A stretch of 8,873 bases of DNA from Lachnospiraceae bacterium (GCA_024699595.1 JAILPG010000004.1:1-8873), one strand, 5' to 3'. Positions 1-6,463 are shown, counted from the stretch's first letter. Notes: generated by a model from the letters alone, not told the origin. Numbers and translations are program-made.

Positions 1-2
1 AA

Positions 3-71
3 ATATGCGTAGAAGGCCATTGGGTACCGGTAGATGTTCAGGATACATTGAATGATCTGATGATCTGTTGA
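3..71 (+). CDS. 3' end of an upstream gene (partial, unidentified)
   Basis: Frame 3 is open from the window edge to a TGA at 69-71 and reads as 22 residues ending EGHWVPVDVQDTLNDLMIC. The other two forward frames stop earlier, at 10-12 and 53-55. The composition (VPVDVQDTLNDLM) looks like a genuine soluble C-terminus rather than random reading, and the stop lies 25 nt before a long hairpin, as expected for the end of a transcription unit. The fragment is too short to assign a family, and the open frame could be chance. Confidence 0.35.
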   Translation: MCVEGHWVPVDVQDTLNDLMIC

Positions 72-96
72 GTTACTTTCAGATTATTGAAGATAC

Positions 97-146
97 AAAC
101 CTCCATAATATAAGCGTAACAGAAAATGCTTATGATATGGAGGTTT
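97..146 (+). promoter_or_regulatory. Long hairpin enclosing the ribosome site of the SUKH gene (terminator/attenuator or translational switch)
   Basis: The arm 97-115 (AAACCTCCATAATATAAGC) pairs with 128-146 (GCTTATGATATGGAGGTTT): 11 base pairs, one A-A mismatch, one T-G wobble and 6 more pairs, around a 12-nt loop (116-127). The 3' arm contains GGAGG (139-143), which lies 8 nt before the ATG at 152, and the 5' arm contains its exact complement CCTCC (100-104). The 3' arm runs into six T residues (144-149). The structure could act as an intrinsic terminator for the upstream gene, hide the SUKH ribosome site, or do both. The pairing is seen directly; its role is inferred. Confidence 0.65.
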
Positions 147-151
147 TTTAC

Positions 152-700
152 ATGAAGAACATTACAAGAGAAAACGCGATGGAGATATATAAAACGAGAG
201 ATGAAATGTGGAAGAAGATCAGAAAACAGCACAATTCTCTGAGAGACAGGATAGAAGCATTTTATCATCTGCATGAGGATATGCTTCCGGATGATGAATA
301 CTTTACGATGAAAAAACCGTCCGGGGAAGAGATAAGCCTGTTGGAAAAAGAACTTGGATTTTCTGTTCCCGAGGATTATAAATGGTTTCTTAACATGTTT
401 GGTGCCGGAGGAGTGTTCTTTGAGATATATGGTTATCTGGAAGGTACATTTACATGCCTGGAACCCACATTAAGAGTCAGGGAAGAACTGTTTAACAGAA
501 TAGAGGAAGGTGAGGAATTGGAGTTTGAACCTGATAATCTATTGGTTGTCTCATATGATGGTGAAGTGGTTTATGGAATTGATGCAAAAAACGGAAAGGT
601 TGTAGATATCTGTGACGACAGGTGTTTTTATGGAGCCGAAAACTTCCTTGAATTTCTTCTTTCGGAAATGGAGGATACCATATATGAGGTTTATGCATAA
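152..700 (+). CDS. SMI1/KNR4 family (SUKH-1) protein
   Basis: A 182-aa soluble protein with no signal peptide or membrane segment. Residues 1-50 form a charged helical lead-in (KTRDEMWKKIRKQHNSLRDR). The SUKH core starts near residue 56 with the signature I61-x-x-LE-x-x-LGF-x-VPEDYKWFLNMFGAGG (61-87) and continues through the strand pattern DNLLVVSYDGEVVYGID to a C-terminal helix ENFLEFLLSEMED. In bacteria SUKH proteins often serve as immunity proteins beside polymorphic toxins, and others have unknown binding roles. No toxin is visible here, though the upstream gene is cut by the window edge. The start at 152 is chosen because GGAGG (139-143) sits 8 nt ahead of it; the reading frame is open further upstream, to about 68, but without a ribosome site. 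That ribosome site lies inside a hairpin. Confidence 0.82.
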   Translation: MKNITRENAMEIYKTRDEMWKKIRKQHNSLRDRIEAFYHLHEDMLPDDEYFTMKKPSGEEISLLEKELGFSVPEDYKWFLNMFGAGGVFFEIYGYLEGTFTCLEPTLRVREELFNRIEEGEELEFEPDNLLVVSYDGEVVYGIDAKNGKVVDICDDRCFYGAENFLEFLLSEMEDTIYEVYA

Positions 701-701
701 C

Positions 702-745
702 CGACTTTTCTTGACTGCTACAACTACTTTTCTTGACTGCTACAA
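702..745 (+). repeat. 22-nt tandem direct repeat (two copies)
   Basis: Positions 702-723 and 724-745 are identical except for the second base (G versus T). Each contains ACTTTTCTTGACTGCTACAA. The pair begins two bases after the stop codon of the SUKH gene. Read on the minus strand each unit starts TGTAGCAGTCAAG. Multiple terminal repeats beginning with TG are a feature of IS21-family ends, so this may be a solo insertion-sequence end. No transposase is present, and a regulatory repeat is equally possible. Confidence 0.6.
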
Positions 746-763
746 AACGAGGCTAAAAATTAG

Positions 764-842
764 TGAAGAAATGACATGATTATATAATAATAATATTGAA
801 GAAATGACATTTTTACTATAAAATATTAGTGAACAAATGCAT
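764..842 (+). repeat. Three iteron-like motifs at 33-nt spacing upstream of the ATPase gene
   Basis: TGAAGAAATGACAT occurs at 764-777 and again, identically, at 797-810. A third, degenerate copy, TGAACAAATGCAT, lies at 830-842. The start-to-start distance is exactly 33 nt both times, about three helical turns, so all copies face the same side of the DNA. The last copy ends 30 nt before the ATPase ATG. Possible -10 elements lie between the copies (TATAAT 783-788, TATAAA 817-822; a weak TTGAAG -35 at 796-801). The layout suggests cooperative binding of an autoregulator, which is inference. Confidence 0.6.
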
Positions 843-872
843 AGTAGTGCACATGTATAGAGAGGTCGTTTT

Positions 873-2240
873 ATGTTTAGAAGGAAAGTATTAGAAGAAC
901 TTAAGATTTGGAAAAACAACTATGCGCCGAAATATGCAGCATTGCTTGAAGGTGCAAGGCGAGTTGGCAAATCTACTGTGGCGGAAGAATTTGCCAGGAC
1001 ACACTACAGATCCTACATAAAAGTTGACTTTGCTAACATTACACAGGAACTTCTTGACGTGTTTAAGGACATAGCCGATCATAAGATGTTTTTTTTACGA
1101 TTACAGGCGGTGACGAACATTACGTTATATCCAAGGGAATCTGTGATCATTTTTGACGAGATCCAGCGTCAGCCACTGGTAAGACAGGCTATAAAGTATC
1201 TGGTTGCTGATGGAACGTATGATTATATAGAAACGGGGTCACTGATCAGTATAAAGAAGAATGTTAAGGACATAGTTATTCCTTCTGAGGAACATAAGAT
1301 CCCAGTATATCCTATGGATTACGAAGAATTTATGTGGGCTGTAGGAAATGATACATACCCATTGCTCCGTGATCTTTATAATTTGGGATCGGAAGTTGGC
1401 AATGGGACAAACAGAAAACTTATGAGGGATTTCAGAATATATATGGCTGTGGGTGGAATGCCTCAGGCTGTGGAAGCATATGTTAATGGAAAAAACTTTT
1501 CTGAAATTGACAGAGTAAAACGGGAAATAATCGATCTCTATATTGATGATTTCAAAAAGATAGATAGTTCCGGACTTATTGGCAAGATGTACGAGTCAAT
1601 CCCCAGCCAACTGGCTACGAATAGGAAGAGATACATGATTTCAAGGGCAACAGGAAAGCGAAAGACGGGGAAAGATGTAGAAAGAGTGGCCGAACTGTTG
1701 GATTCAAAAACGGTAATTCCATGCTACAACACATATAATCCCAGTATAACACTGGCTCAAACCAGAGATGATGATACTTATAAGCTATATCTGTCTGATG
1801 TTGGTCTGTTCATGACAATGATCTTCAAATCATCACCTAAAACAGATGAAAACATATATAGCAAGTTGCTTGGAGACAAGCTTTCAGCTGATATGGGATA
1901 TCTTTATGAAAATGCGGTTGCACAGATGATCGCCGCGACAGGCAGATCCACATATTATCATACATGGGAAAAAGAAAACAGCACACATTATTATGAAGTT
2001 GATTTTCTGCTTCAGGACAAGACAAAATTGCTTCCATTGGAAGTGAAGTCATCGGCCACCAAAAAACATGAGTCCATAGATGCATTCTGTAAGAAGTATT
2101 CTAAATCTGTCTCGCAGGCAATCCTTCTTTCTCAAAAGGATGTCGGGAGGGATAATAACCTAAAACTAAAGCCGATTTATATGCTGCCTTTCATTATGGA
2201 GGAATTATACAGCGAGACACTATTCTGCCCTCAACACTAA
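873..2240 (+). CDS. AAA-type ATPase with DUF4143 C-terminal nuclease-fold domain
   Basis: A 455-aa protein of the widespread AAA_14/DUF4143 family of bacterial and archaeal ATPases, whose physiological role is poorly defined. The N-terminal ATPase domain shows Walker A GARRVGKS (27-34), Walker B VIIFDE (91-96, with D95 and E96 followed by IQ) and a sensor-like ETGS (120-123). The C-terminal domain carries a PD-(D/E)xK-like arrangement: YEVDFLL with D377, then LEVKSS with E390 and K392. Its length is normal for the family, and no key ATPase residue is missing. The start follows AGAGG (861-865) at 7 nt. The gene is separated from both neighbours by 172 and 83 nt and has its own repeat-rich upstream region, so it looks like an independent, possibly mobile, unit. 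Nuclease activity is not demonstrated for most members. Confidence 0.88.
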   Translation: MFRRKVLEELKIWKNNYAPKYAALLEGARRVGKSTVAEEFARTHYRSYIKVDFANITQELLDVFKDIADHKMFFLRLQAVTNITLYPRESVIIFDEIQRQPLVRQAIKYLVADGTYDYIETGSLISIKKNVKDIVIPSEEHKIPVYPMDYEEFMWAVGNDTYPLLRDLYNLGSEVGNGTNRKLMRDFRIYMAVGGMPQAVEAYVNGKNFSEIDRVKREIIDLYIDDFKKIDSSGLIGKMYESIPSQLATNRKRYMISRATGKRKTGKDVERVAELLDSKTVIPCYNTYNPSITLAQTRDDDTYKLYLSDVGLFMTMIFKSSPKTDENIYSKLLGDKLSADMGYLYENAVAQMIAATGRSTYYHTWEKENSTHYYEVDFLLQDKTKLLPLEVKSSATKKHESIDAFCKKYSKSVSQAILLSQKDVGRDNNLKLKPIYMLPFIMEELYSETLFCPQH

Positions 2241-2323
2241 AATGAAAATGATATATAAATCTGTGATTTGGATTATTTTCGTATACATAGACAAGATATC
2301 TTTAATTTGCTCTGGAGAAAAAA

Positions 2324-3394
2324 ATGTTTGATTTGGTACCGTCAAATTATATGAGAGAACTTTTCGAAAAAACCGGTTTTGAATTAACGGGTTTTAACAA
2401 GGCTACGCTTATTTGGAACATCGAGGGAAAAACACATGCAGAACGTGTGGATGCGCTAAAGGAATTATCATATTCTACTAAGGATAAAGAACTAAAAAAG
2501 CAGATATCTGAACGTATTCAATATGATGAAAACATGTTGGAAAGACTGAAAGATAATCTGGATAGGAAATGTGTATATGTGGTCAATGATAGCGATGGGT
2601 ATAGTTTTGGTTTCTTTGCAGACTACTCTGTGGCTTATGAGTATGGCAAGAAATACTGCAATCAATATGAAGAAAAACTATTTTCAATCAGTAAGCAAAT
2701 GATTATTTCGGAAAACGATAGTCTGATAGTAAAGAACCCGGTCAGAACGAACTGGTACATGTTTGATGATGTGGAGACTGAAGAGAATAAGTATTGCAAA
2801 TATCAAGGGGATCCGGTTTCGAAAGCCTATTATGCGGATGATGGAGAGCTACGTAGAGTGTGGTCTAATGAAATGACGGAGGAGGAAGATCGTAGAGTGG
2901 ATCCCTTCAGGAGAGACCGCTTTGAACATCAGTTTTTCAAGATTCCTTTTGAGGGAAAACTGGGGATGCCGGTACGGGAAATCAATACCGGGATGTATGG
3001 AATTCTTATGAACGACACAAAAACCTGGGACAAATATATGCGAGATATAGATGAAAGAAATCTATATGTCGATTATTCTGATATACAGGTGGTGGTTGTG
3101 TTTCTTAAGGAAAACGGGCACTGGAGTCATGAACATATTAATCCTATTTTTCTTGAAGTAGAAAGGCCGAGTTTTGATTATGATGATAAAAAATCATTGG
3201 CATATAGGGCTGCTTTTAATTTATTCTCTGAATACTGGATAGATTATTGCGGAGCGATAGGAGATAATAAAGAAATTGGGAAGAAAGCAATAGAGGCTGC
3301 AAAGCGTTACAGGGATGTCTGCATTGAAGTTGAAAAGGAATCTGATAGCGATTTCCCGGAGGATATGGACGATATAGAAAAGATTATGTACTAG
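2324..3394 (+). CDS. Unrecognised 356-aa soluble protein, first gene of the phosphoesterase operon
   Basis: I do not recognise a characterised domain. The protein begins MFDLVPSNYMRELFEKTGF and has a charged helical stretch at about residues 45-80 (ELSYSTKDKELKKQISERIQ). A mixed alpha/beta body rich in aromatic residues follows, and the tail is very acidic (ESDSDFPEDMDDIEKIMY). No signal peptide, membrane span or Cys cluster is visible, so it should be cytoplasmic. The start is preceded by TGGAG (2313-2317) at 6 nt. The gene ends 12 nt before the first phosphoesterase, whose ribosome site overlaps this stop codon, so the two are almost certainly co-transcribed and translationally coupled. Context makes it a candidate partner, substrate or regulator of the three phosphoesterases; that is inference only. 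Confidence 0.8.
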   Translation: MFDLVPSNYMRELFEKTGFELTGFNKATLIWNIEGKTHAERVDALKELSYSTKDKELKKQISERIQYDENMLERLKDNLDRKCVYVVNDSDGYSFGFFADYSVAYEYGKKYCNQYEEKLFSISKQMIISENDSLIVKNPVRTNWYMFDDVETEENKYCKYQGDPVSKAYYADDGELRRVWSNEMTEEEDRRVDPFRRDRFEHQFFKIPFEGKLGMPVREINTGMYGILMNDTKTWDKYMRDIDERNLYVDYSDIQVVVVFLKENGHWSHEHINPIFLEVERPSFDYDDKKSLAYRAAFNLFSEYWIDYCGAIGDNKEIGKKAIEAAKRYRDVCIEVEKESDSDFPEDMDDIEKIMY

Positions 3395-3398
3395 GGAG
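3393..3398 (+). promoter_or_regulatory. Ribosome site overlapping the upstream stop codon; decides the start of the first phosphoesterase
   Basis: AGGGAG begins inside the TAG stop (3392-3394) of the preceding gene and lies 8 nt before the ATG at 3407. The alternative in-frame GTG at 3398 falls within this site and cannot use it, so ATG 3407 is preferred. Confidence 0.65.
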
Positions 3399-3406
3399 TG
3401 AAGAAT

Positions 3407-4027
3407 ATGAACTATTACATCAGTGATCTGCATTTGTTCCATAAGAATGTGACAAAGGCTGGAAAAGATTTTGATGACAGGCCGTTTGATGATCTCGATG
3501 AAATGCATGCGTTGATCAAAGAAAAATGGAATGCTAAGGTTACAAACGGGGATACGGTGTATATTCTGGGGGACATGGCTATGCGCGGGACGCAGGAGGA
3601 TTTGATCGCTTTTGTATCGACTCTCAAAGGCCACAAGGTGATCATCAGGGGGAACCATGATGATATCAGGGATCAGCGATATAAGCAGCTGTATGATGAG
3701 ATCTGTGATTACAAAGAGATCAGAGATTCTCTCAAAGGCGAAAATGTGAAGCTGGTTCTCTGCCATTATCCGATACTGATGTGGAAAGATCAGCATCATG
3801 GTTCGGTCCTGCTATACGGGCATGTGCATAATTCTATTGAAGAATACTATTTCAGGAAATGTTTACGCGAAATGAATACAGAGGATTTCTTTGACAGAAG
3901 AGCTGGTGATAAGATACTTCGAGCCTATAATGTGGGATGTATGATGCCGTATATGGATTATGAGCCGCGGAATCTGGAAGAAATAGTTGAAGGATATGAA
4001 AGGCTATATCATGAGCCGGAGTTATAA
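3407..4027 (+). CDS. Calcineurin-like metallophosphoesterase (short, GHVH type)
   Basis: A 206-aa cytoplasmic phosphoesterase with the full set of metal-binding motifs: D7-L-H9 (ISDLH), GD at 55-56 (YILGDM), GNHD at 82-85, H120 (LCHYP) and GHVH at 138-141. The family uses two metal ions to cleave phosphomono- or diesters. The substrate cannot be read from sequence; this compact form, which starts MNYYISDLHLFHKN, is common in Firmicutes and phages. From the ribosome site the start is 3407, which puts the first motif at residues 5-9 as usual for the family; the upstream GTG at 3398 would add three residues. It is the second gene of the 2324-5593 string, 12 nt after its neighbour, and is followed 32 nt later by another phosphoesterase. 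No residue expected for catalysis is missing. Confidence 0.9.
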   Translation: MNYYISDLHLFHKNVTKAGKDFDDRPFDDLDEMHALIKEKWNAKVTNGDTVYILGDMAMRGTQEDLIAFVSTLKGHKVIIRGNHDDIRDQRYKQLYDEICDYKEIRDSLKGENVKLVLCHYPILMWKDQHHGSVLLYGHVHNSIEEYYFRKCLREMNTEDFFDRRAGDKILRAYNVGCMMPYMDYEPRNLEEIVEGYERLYHEPEL

Positions 4028-4046
4028 TAATAGTGTTTGAGAAAGT

Positions 4047-4050
4047 AAGG
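4047..4050 (+). promoter_or_regulatory. Ribosome site favouring ATG 4060 over GTG 4033
   Basis: AAGG lies 9 nt before ATG 4060 and inside the longer reading frame that would begin at GTG 4033. No purine-rich site precedes 4033, which sits just after TAATAATA. The downstream start also gives the usual phosphatase N-terminus (MATYVIGDIH). Confidence 0.5.
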
Positions 4051-4059
4051 CAAAACATA

Positions 4060-4764
4060 ATGGCAACATACGTCATCGGAGATATTCATAATCAAATAAA
4101 CCAGCTTGACAGGTTAATAAAATTGATATCGCCTGCCTTGCAGGACCGGATCTTCCTTTTGGGAGATCTGTTTGACCGTGGAGGTGCCGATCCCGATCCG
4201 GTTGGGGTTTATCACAGAATTTCAGGATTAAACACAAATGTAAAATGGATCCGCGGCAATCATGACCAGCTGCTTGCAGAATATATCTATGCCTACTATG
4301 AGACTGACGAAAAGAAGCGGGGCAGCTTACGACCATACCGGTATAATTCTTTTGACCTGATGAAGGACAGGCTTACCCGTGTGGATATGCTTGATCTTGC
4401 CGATCTGATAATGAGATTGCCATTACAGGTTGAGATCGGGATTGGCTCGGTGAAATACCTTTTAGCGCATGCTATGACTTTCGATCCAAGCGCAGGAGAA
4501 CAGGAAGAAAATGCGTATCTTGAGGGACTTGGCGATATGCATGAGTATTGGGAGCACGGTGTAAAAGGTTATATTTCTTTGGTAGGACATCAGGATACAG
4601 GGTATCAGTACAGTAATCCGAAAGGCAGATATCTGGATGAGCGATCCGATTCGATCTGGTTAAATGAAGCGGAAAATGTATACATGATGGATTGTGGATG
4701 CGGCCTTCCAAACGGTAGACTTGCATGCATCTGTTTGGAAACCGGAGAGAGATTTTACGCATAA
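4060..4764 (+). CDS. PPP-type metallophosphoesterase (serine/threonine phosphatase-like)
   Basis: A 234-aa protein with PPP-superfamily motifs: GDIHN (7-11), the canonical GDLFDRG (35-41) and RGNHD (65-69), followed by likely metal-binding histidines H137 (LLAHAM) and H177 (LVGHQD). The typical PPP versions are GDxHG and GNHE, so two positions deviate (G11 to N, E69 to D). The metal ligands themselves are intact, and this bacterial phage-type/PrpA-like subgroup is tolerant there. Relatives remove phosphate from phosphoproteins or dinucleotides; the substrate here is unknown. ATG 4060 is preferred over the upstream in-frame GTG at 4033, which lacks a ribosome site. The middle gene of three consecutive phosphoesterases, it clearly differs from its neighbours in length and motif detail, so it did not arise by recent tandem duplication. 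Confidence 0.87.
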   Translation: MATYVIGDIHNQINQLDRLIKLISPALQDRIFLLGDLFDRGGADPDPVGVYHRISGLNTNVKWIRGNHDQLLAEYIYAYYETDEKKRGSLRPYRYNSFDLMKDRLTRVDMLDLADLIMRLPLQVEIGIGSVKYLLAHAMTFDPSAGEQEENAYLEGLGDMHEYWEHGVKGYISLVGHQDTGYQYSNPKGRYLDERSDSIWLNEAENVYMMDCGCGLPNGRLACICLETGERFYA

Positions 4765-4777
4765 AGGAGAATGAAGC

Positions 4778-5593
4778 ATGATATATGCTATGAGTGATAT
4801 TCACGGATGCATCACAGATCTTCAGAAGCAGATGGAGGAGGTCGATCTTCGTGGAGAAAACCGCCTTATTTTTCTTGGAGACTATATTGATTACGGAAAT
4901 AGTTCCTATCAGGTGCTTAAGTATATTTGGGACCTGCAAAGAGAATATGGCGATGAAAAGATTATAGTTTTAAAGGGAAATCATGAAGCGATGCTCCTTG
5001 AATGGATCGATGATTTCAGCGGACAATACTCTTCAGAACTTGAGGCTCTTTCCTATGACAGCTGGCTGAAGACGGATTCCCAATACAGATTCAATACATT
5101 TCGCACTTTTTTAACAGAGGATGATTTTCAAAAGTTTGAAGATTTCTGCCTGAAAGCATCATTTGTAGAGATGAATATAAAGGCAGTATCCATGCTTAAA
5201 GAAAACTACACCGAAATGATCGGATGGATTGCGAAAATGCCGTCATTTTTTGAAACGGATACACAGATCTATGTTCATGCCGGAGTAGACGAGGACGCGG
5301 GCGAATACTGGAAATGGGGTACATCTGATGATATTTTCCTTTGGAAGTTTCCGGCATCCTTTGGAAGGTTTGAAAAAGATGTGATAGCCGGTCATACCGG
5401 CACGAGCGGTTTGGCGCATGAATCAAATTATCATGATGTGTATTATGACGGGATGAGCCATTATTACATAGATGGTTCTGTTTATAAGCATGGCAAACTG
5501 CTGCTTCTTGCATTTGATGAACATGATGGGAAATATTATCAGATTGAAAATGGGAAGATGATTCCGGTCAGACCATTTGATAAATACAGATGA
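4778..5593 (+). CDS. PPP-like metallophosphoesterase with altered GDxxDRG motif
   Basis: A 271-aa protein starting MIYAMSDIHG (D7, H9, G10), then GDYIDYG (34-40), LKGNHE (65-70), YVHAG (H167) and AGHTGTSG (H206). The ligands for a di-metal centre are present, but the arginine of the PPP motif GDxxDRG is replaced by tyrosine (Y39). A long helical insertion (about residues 73-160) separates the GNHE motif from H167 and could form a cap over the active site. The family acts on phosphoproteins or small phosphoesters; the target is unknown. The ribosome site AAGGAGA (4764-4770) overlaps the previous stop codon and lies 7 nt before the ATG, indicating coupled translation. It is the last gene of the 2324-5593 operon. 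No T-rich terminator is evident directly downstream on this strand. Confidence 0.87.
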   Translation: MIYAMSDIHGCITDLQKQMEEVDLRGENRLIFLGDYIDYGNSSYQVLKYIWDLQREYGDEKIIVLKGNHEAMLLEWIDDFSGQYSSELEALSYDSWLKTDSQYRFNTFRTFLTEDDFQKFEDFCLKASFVEMNIKAVSMLKENYTEMIGWIAKMPSFFETDTQIYVHAGVDEDAGEYWKWGTSDDIFLWKFPASFGRFEKDVIAGHTGTSGLAHESNYHDVYYDGMSHYYIDGSVYKHGKLLLLAFDEHDGKYYQIENGKMIPVRPFDKYR

Positions 5594-5604
5594 CAGATTC
5601 ATTT

Positions 5605-5724
5605 TTATAAAATTTTAGCAAGAAAACCCCATCCGACATAGTCGGTTGTGGGTAGTTCATCTGTGCGGATATCTTCTTCACGGTCATATCGGTGTTCCAG
5701 GGCGGAATATTCAGGGGATGGTTT
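5605..5724 (-). pseudogene. Possible 3' remnant of a minus-strand gene
   Basis: In the 178-nt gap 5594-5771 the minus strand is open for 39 codons from just after a TGA (5725-5727) to TAA (5605-5607). It reads through EHRYDREEDIRTDELPTTDY and ends VGWGFLAKIL. The polarity and codon choice look protein-like, but there is no start codon and I cannot name a family. The same DNA also contains a hairpin (5626-5653). The + strand has an open, start-less frame as well (5656 to a TAA at 5768-5770), so chance cannot be excluded. Confidence 0.25.
5626..5653 (-). terminator. Hairpin, possibly a minus-strand intrinsic terminator
   Basis: CCGAC (5633-5637) pairs perfectly with GTCGG (5641-5645) around a 3-nt loop. 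Outer arms ACCC (5626-5629) and GGGT (5650-5653) extend the stem with a small internal bulge. On the + strand no T run follows. On the minus strand the hairpin is followed by TTTTCTTGC, which would suit a terminator for leftward transcription, although no intact leftward gene is present. Confidence 0.35.
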
Positions 5725-5771
5725 TCAAAGAAGAGACCGTCAGCAACCGAAAACAGTATGGAGGAATTATA

Positions 5772-6398
5772 ATGCTAGGCACTATGAGGCCTGAATTTGA
5801 CAGCATTAAGGACTACGCAGAGTTCAGCAAGTATTACTGGTACAGGGAAGAACTGATCAGGATCTGTAAGGATCATGGTCTTAAGGCTGACGGAAGTAAG
5901 ATAGAACTGAACAAGGTGATCGAAGCGTATTTTTCAAGTGAGAAGATTCTGCCGGAAAAGAAGAGGCCGGCTAAGAAGCGAAAGGCCACTGTTACAGAAC
6001 TGGCTTTGGACACGGGACTGATTGAATGTGGTTTCACATTCGGAAACAGATTCCGGGAGTTCTTCAGGAAACAGACCGGTGTGGAAAACTTCAAGTTCAA
6101 TGTTGATATGGTCGCCACAGCTAAGGCTGTTAAGGAAAGTGGTGATGAAAGTTTTACCCTGGGGGATCTGTTGGATATATACTACGGTAAAAAGGAATAC
6201 GCTGTCTATGATAAGTCCGCTCTGCAATGGAACAGGTTTGTAAAGGATTTCTTCGAAGATGAAGCAACAAAAATATTCAGTGAGCGGCTGAAGGCGGCAG
6301 CGGCATTATGGAAGATCGTCAGAGAGTCGGATATGAAGAAAGAATATTCGCATGAACTGCTTGATGAATATCAGGATATTATTTCTAACGAGGGATAG
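5772..6398 (+). CDS. SAP-like domain / DUF6434 domain protein
   Basis: A 208-aa protein in two parts. Residues 6-54 (MRPEF, then YYWYREELIRICKDHGLKAD and the following KIELNKVIEAYF) form a SAP-like helix-turn-helix, a fold often linked to nucleic-acid binding. A basic linker at 63-71 (KKRPAKKRK) leads to a domain starting TELALDTGLIECGF and continuing through REFFRKQTGVENFKFN, LGDLLDIYYGKKEY and WNRFVKDF, which matches my memory of DUF6434 proteins in Firmicutes. The function is unknown; cytoplasmic nucleic-acid binding is a guess from the SAP part and the basic linker. ATG 5772 follows GGAGG (5760-5764) at 7 nt. Relatives often begin at MRPEF, so ATG 5784 is an alternative but lacks a better ribosome site. 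Confidence 0.75.
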   Translation: MLGTMRPEFDSIKDYAEFSKYYWYREELIRICKDHGLKADGSKIELNKVIEAYFSSEKILPEKKRPAKKRKATVTELALDTGLIECGFTFGNRFREFFRKQTGVENFKFNVDMVATAKAVKESGDESFTLGDLLDIYYGKKEYAVYDKSALQWNRFVKDFFEDEATKIFSERLKAAAALWKIVRESDMKKEYSHELLDEYQDIISNEG

Positions 6399-6463
6399 GT
6401 ACTATGGATCACGAAAAGATAGCAGGCTTTATGATCAATTAGGGTGGGGGGTCTTGAGTTGCT

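Noticed and set aside
701..872. CRISPR array
   Set aside because: The repeats are only 14 and 22 nt. The 22-nt copies are directly adjacent without spacers and no cas gene is present; the layout fits regulatory or insertion-element repeats instead.
2195..2209. TATGGAGGAATTATA, repeated exactly at 5757-5771
   Set aside because: The second copy is a ribosome site and the first lies inside the ATPase coding sequence. A 15-nt AT-rich match around GGAGG is explained by chance and ribosome-site composition.
2244..2280. Weak inverted repeat (GAAAAT...ATTTTC with AAATC-tgt-GATTT) after the ATPase gene
   Set aside because: The stem is almost entirely A/T with a large asymmetric interior loop and no clear T tract after it, so it is too weak to call a terminator.
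3221..3799. Minus-strand open frame of 192 codons
   Set aside because: It overlaps the end of the unknown gene and the first phosphoesterase, which has complete catalytic motifs on the + strand. It has no ribosome site or domain of its own.
3407..5593. Recent tandem duplication of one phosphoesterase gene
   Set aside because: The three proteins differ in length (206, 234, 271 aa), in motif versions (GHVH, GDLFDRG, GDYIDYG) and in the sequence between motifs, so they are separate family members.
6404..6442. Tiny + strand ORF MDHEKIAGFMIN in the SAP-GNAT gap
   Set aside because: It has 12 codons and only a weak purine-rich sequence ahead. It could be a leader peptide or gene remnant, but nothing beyond the start codon supports it.
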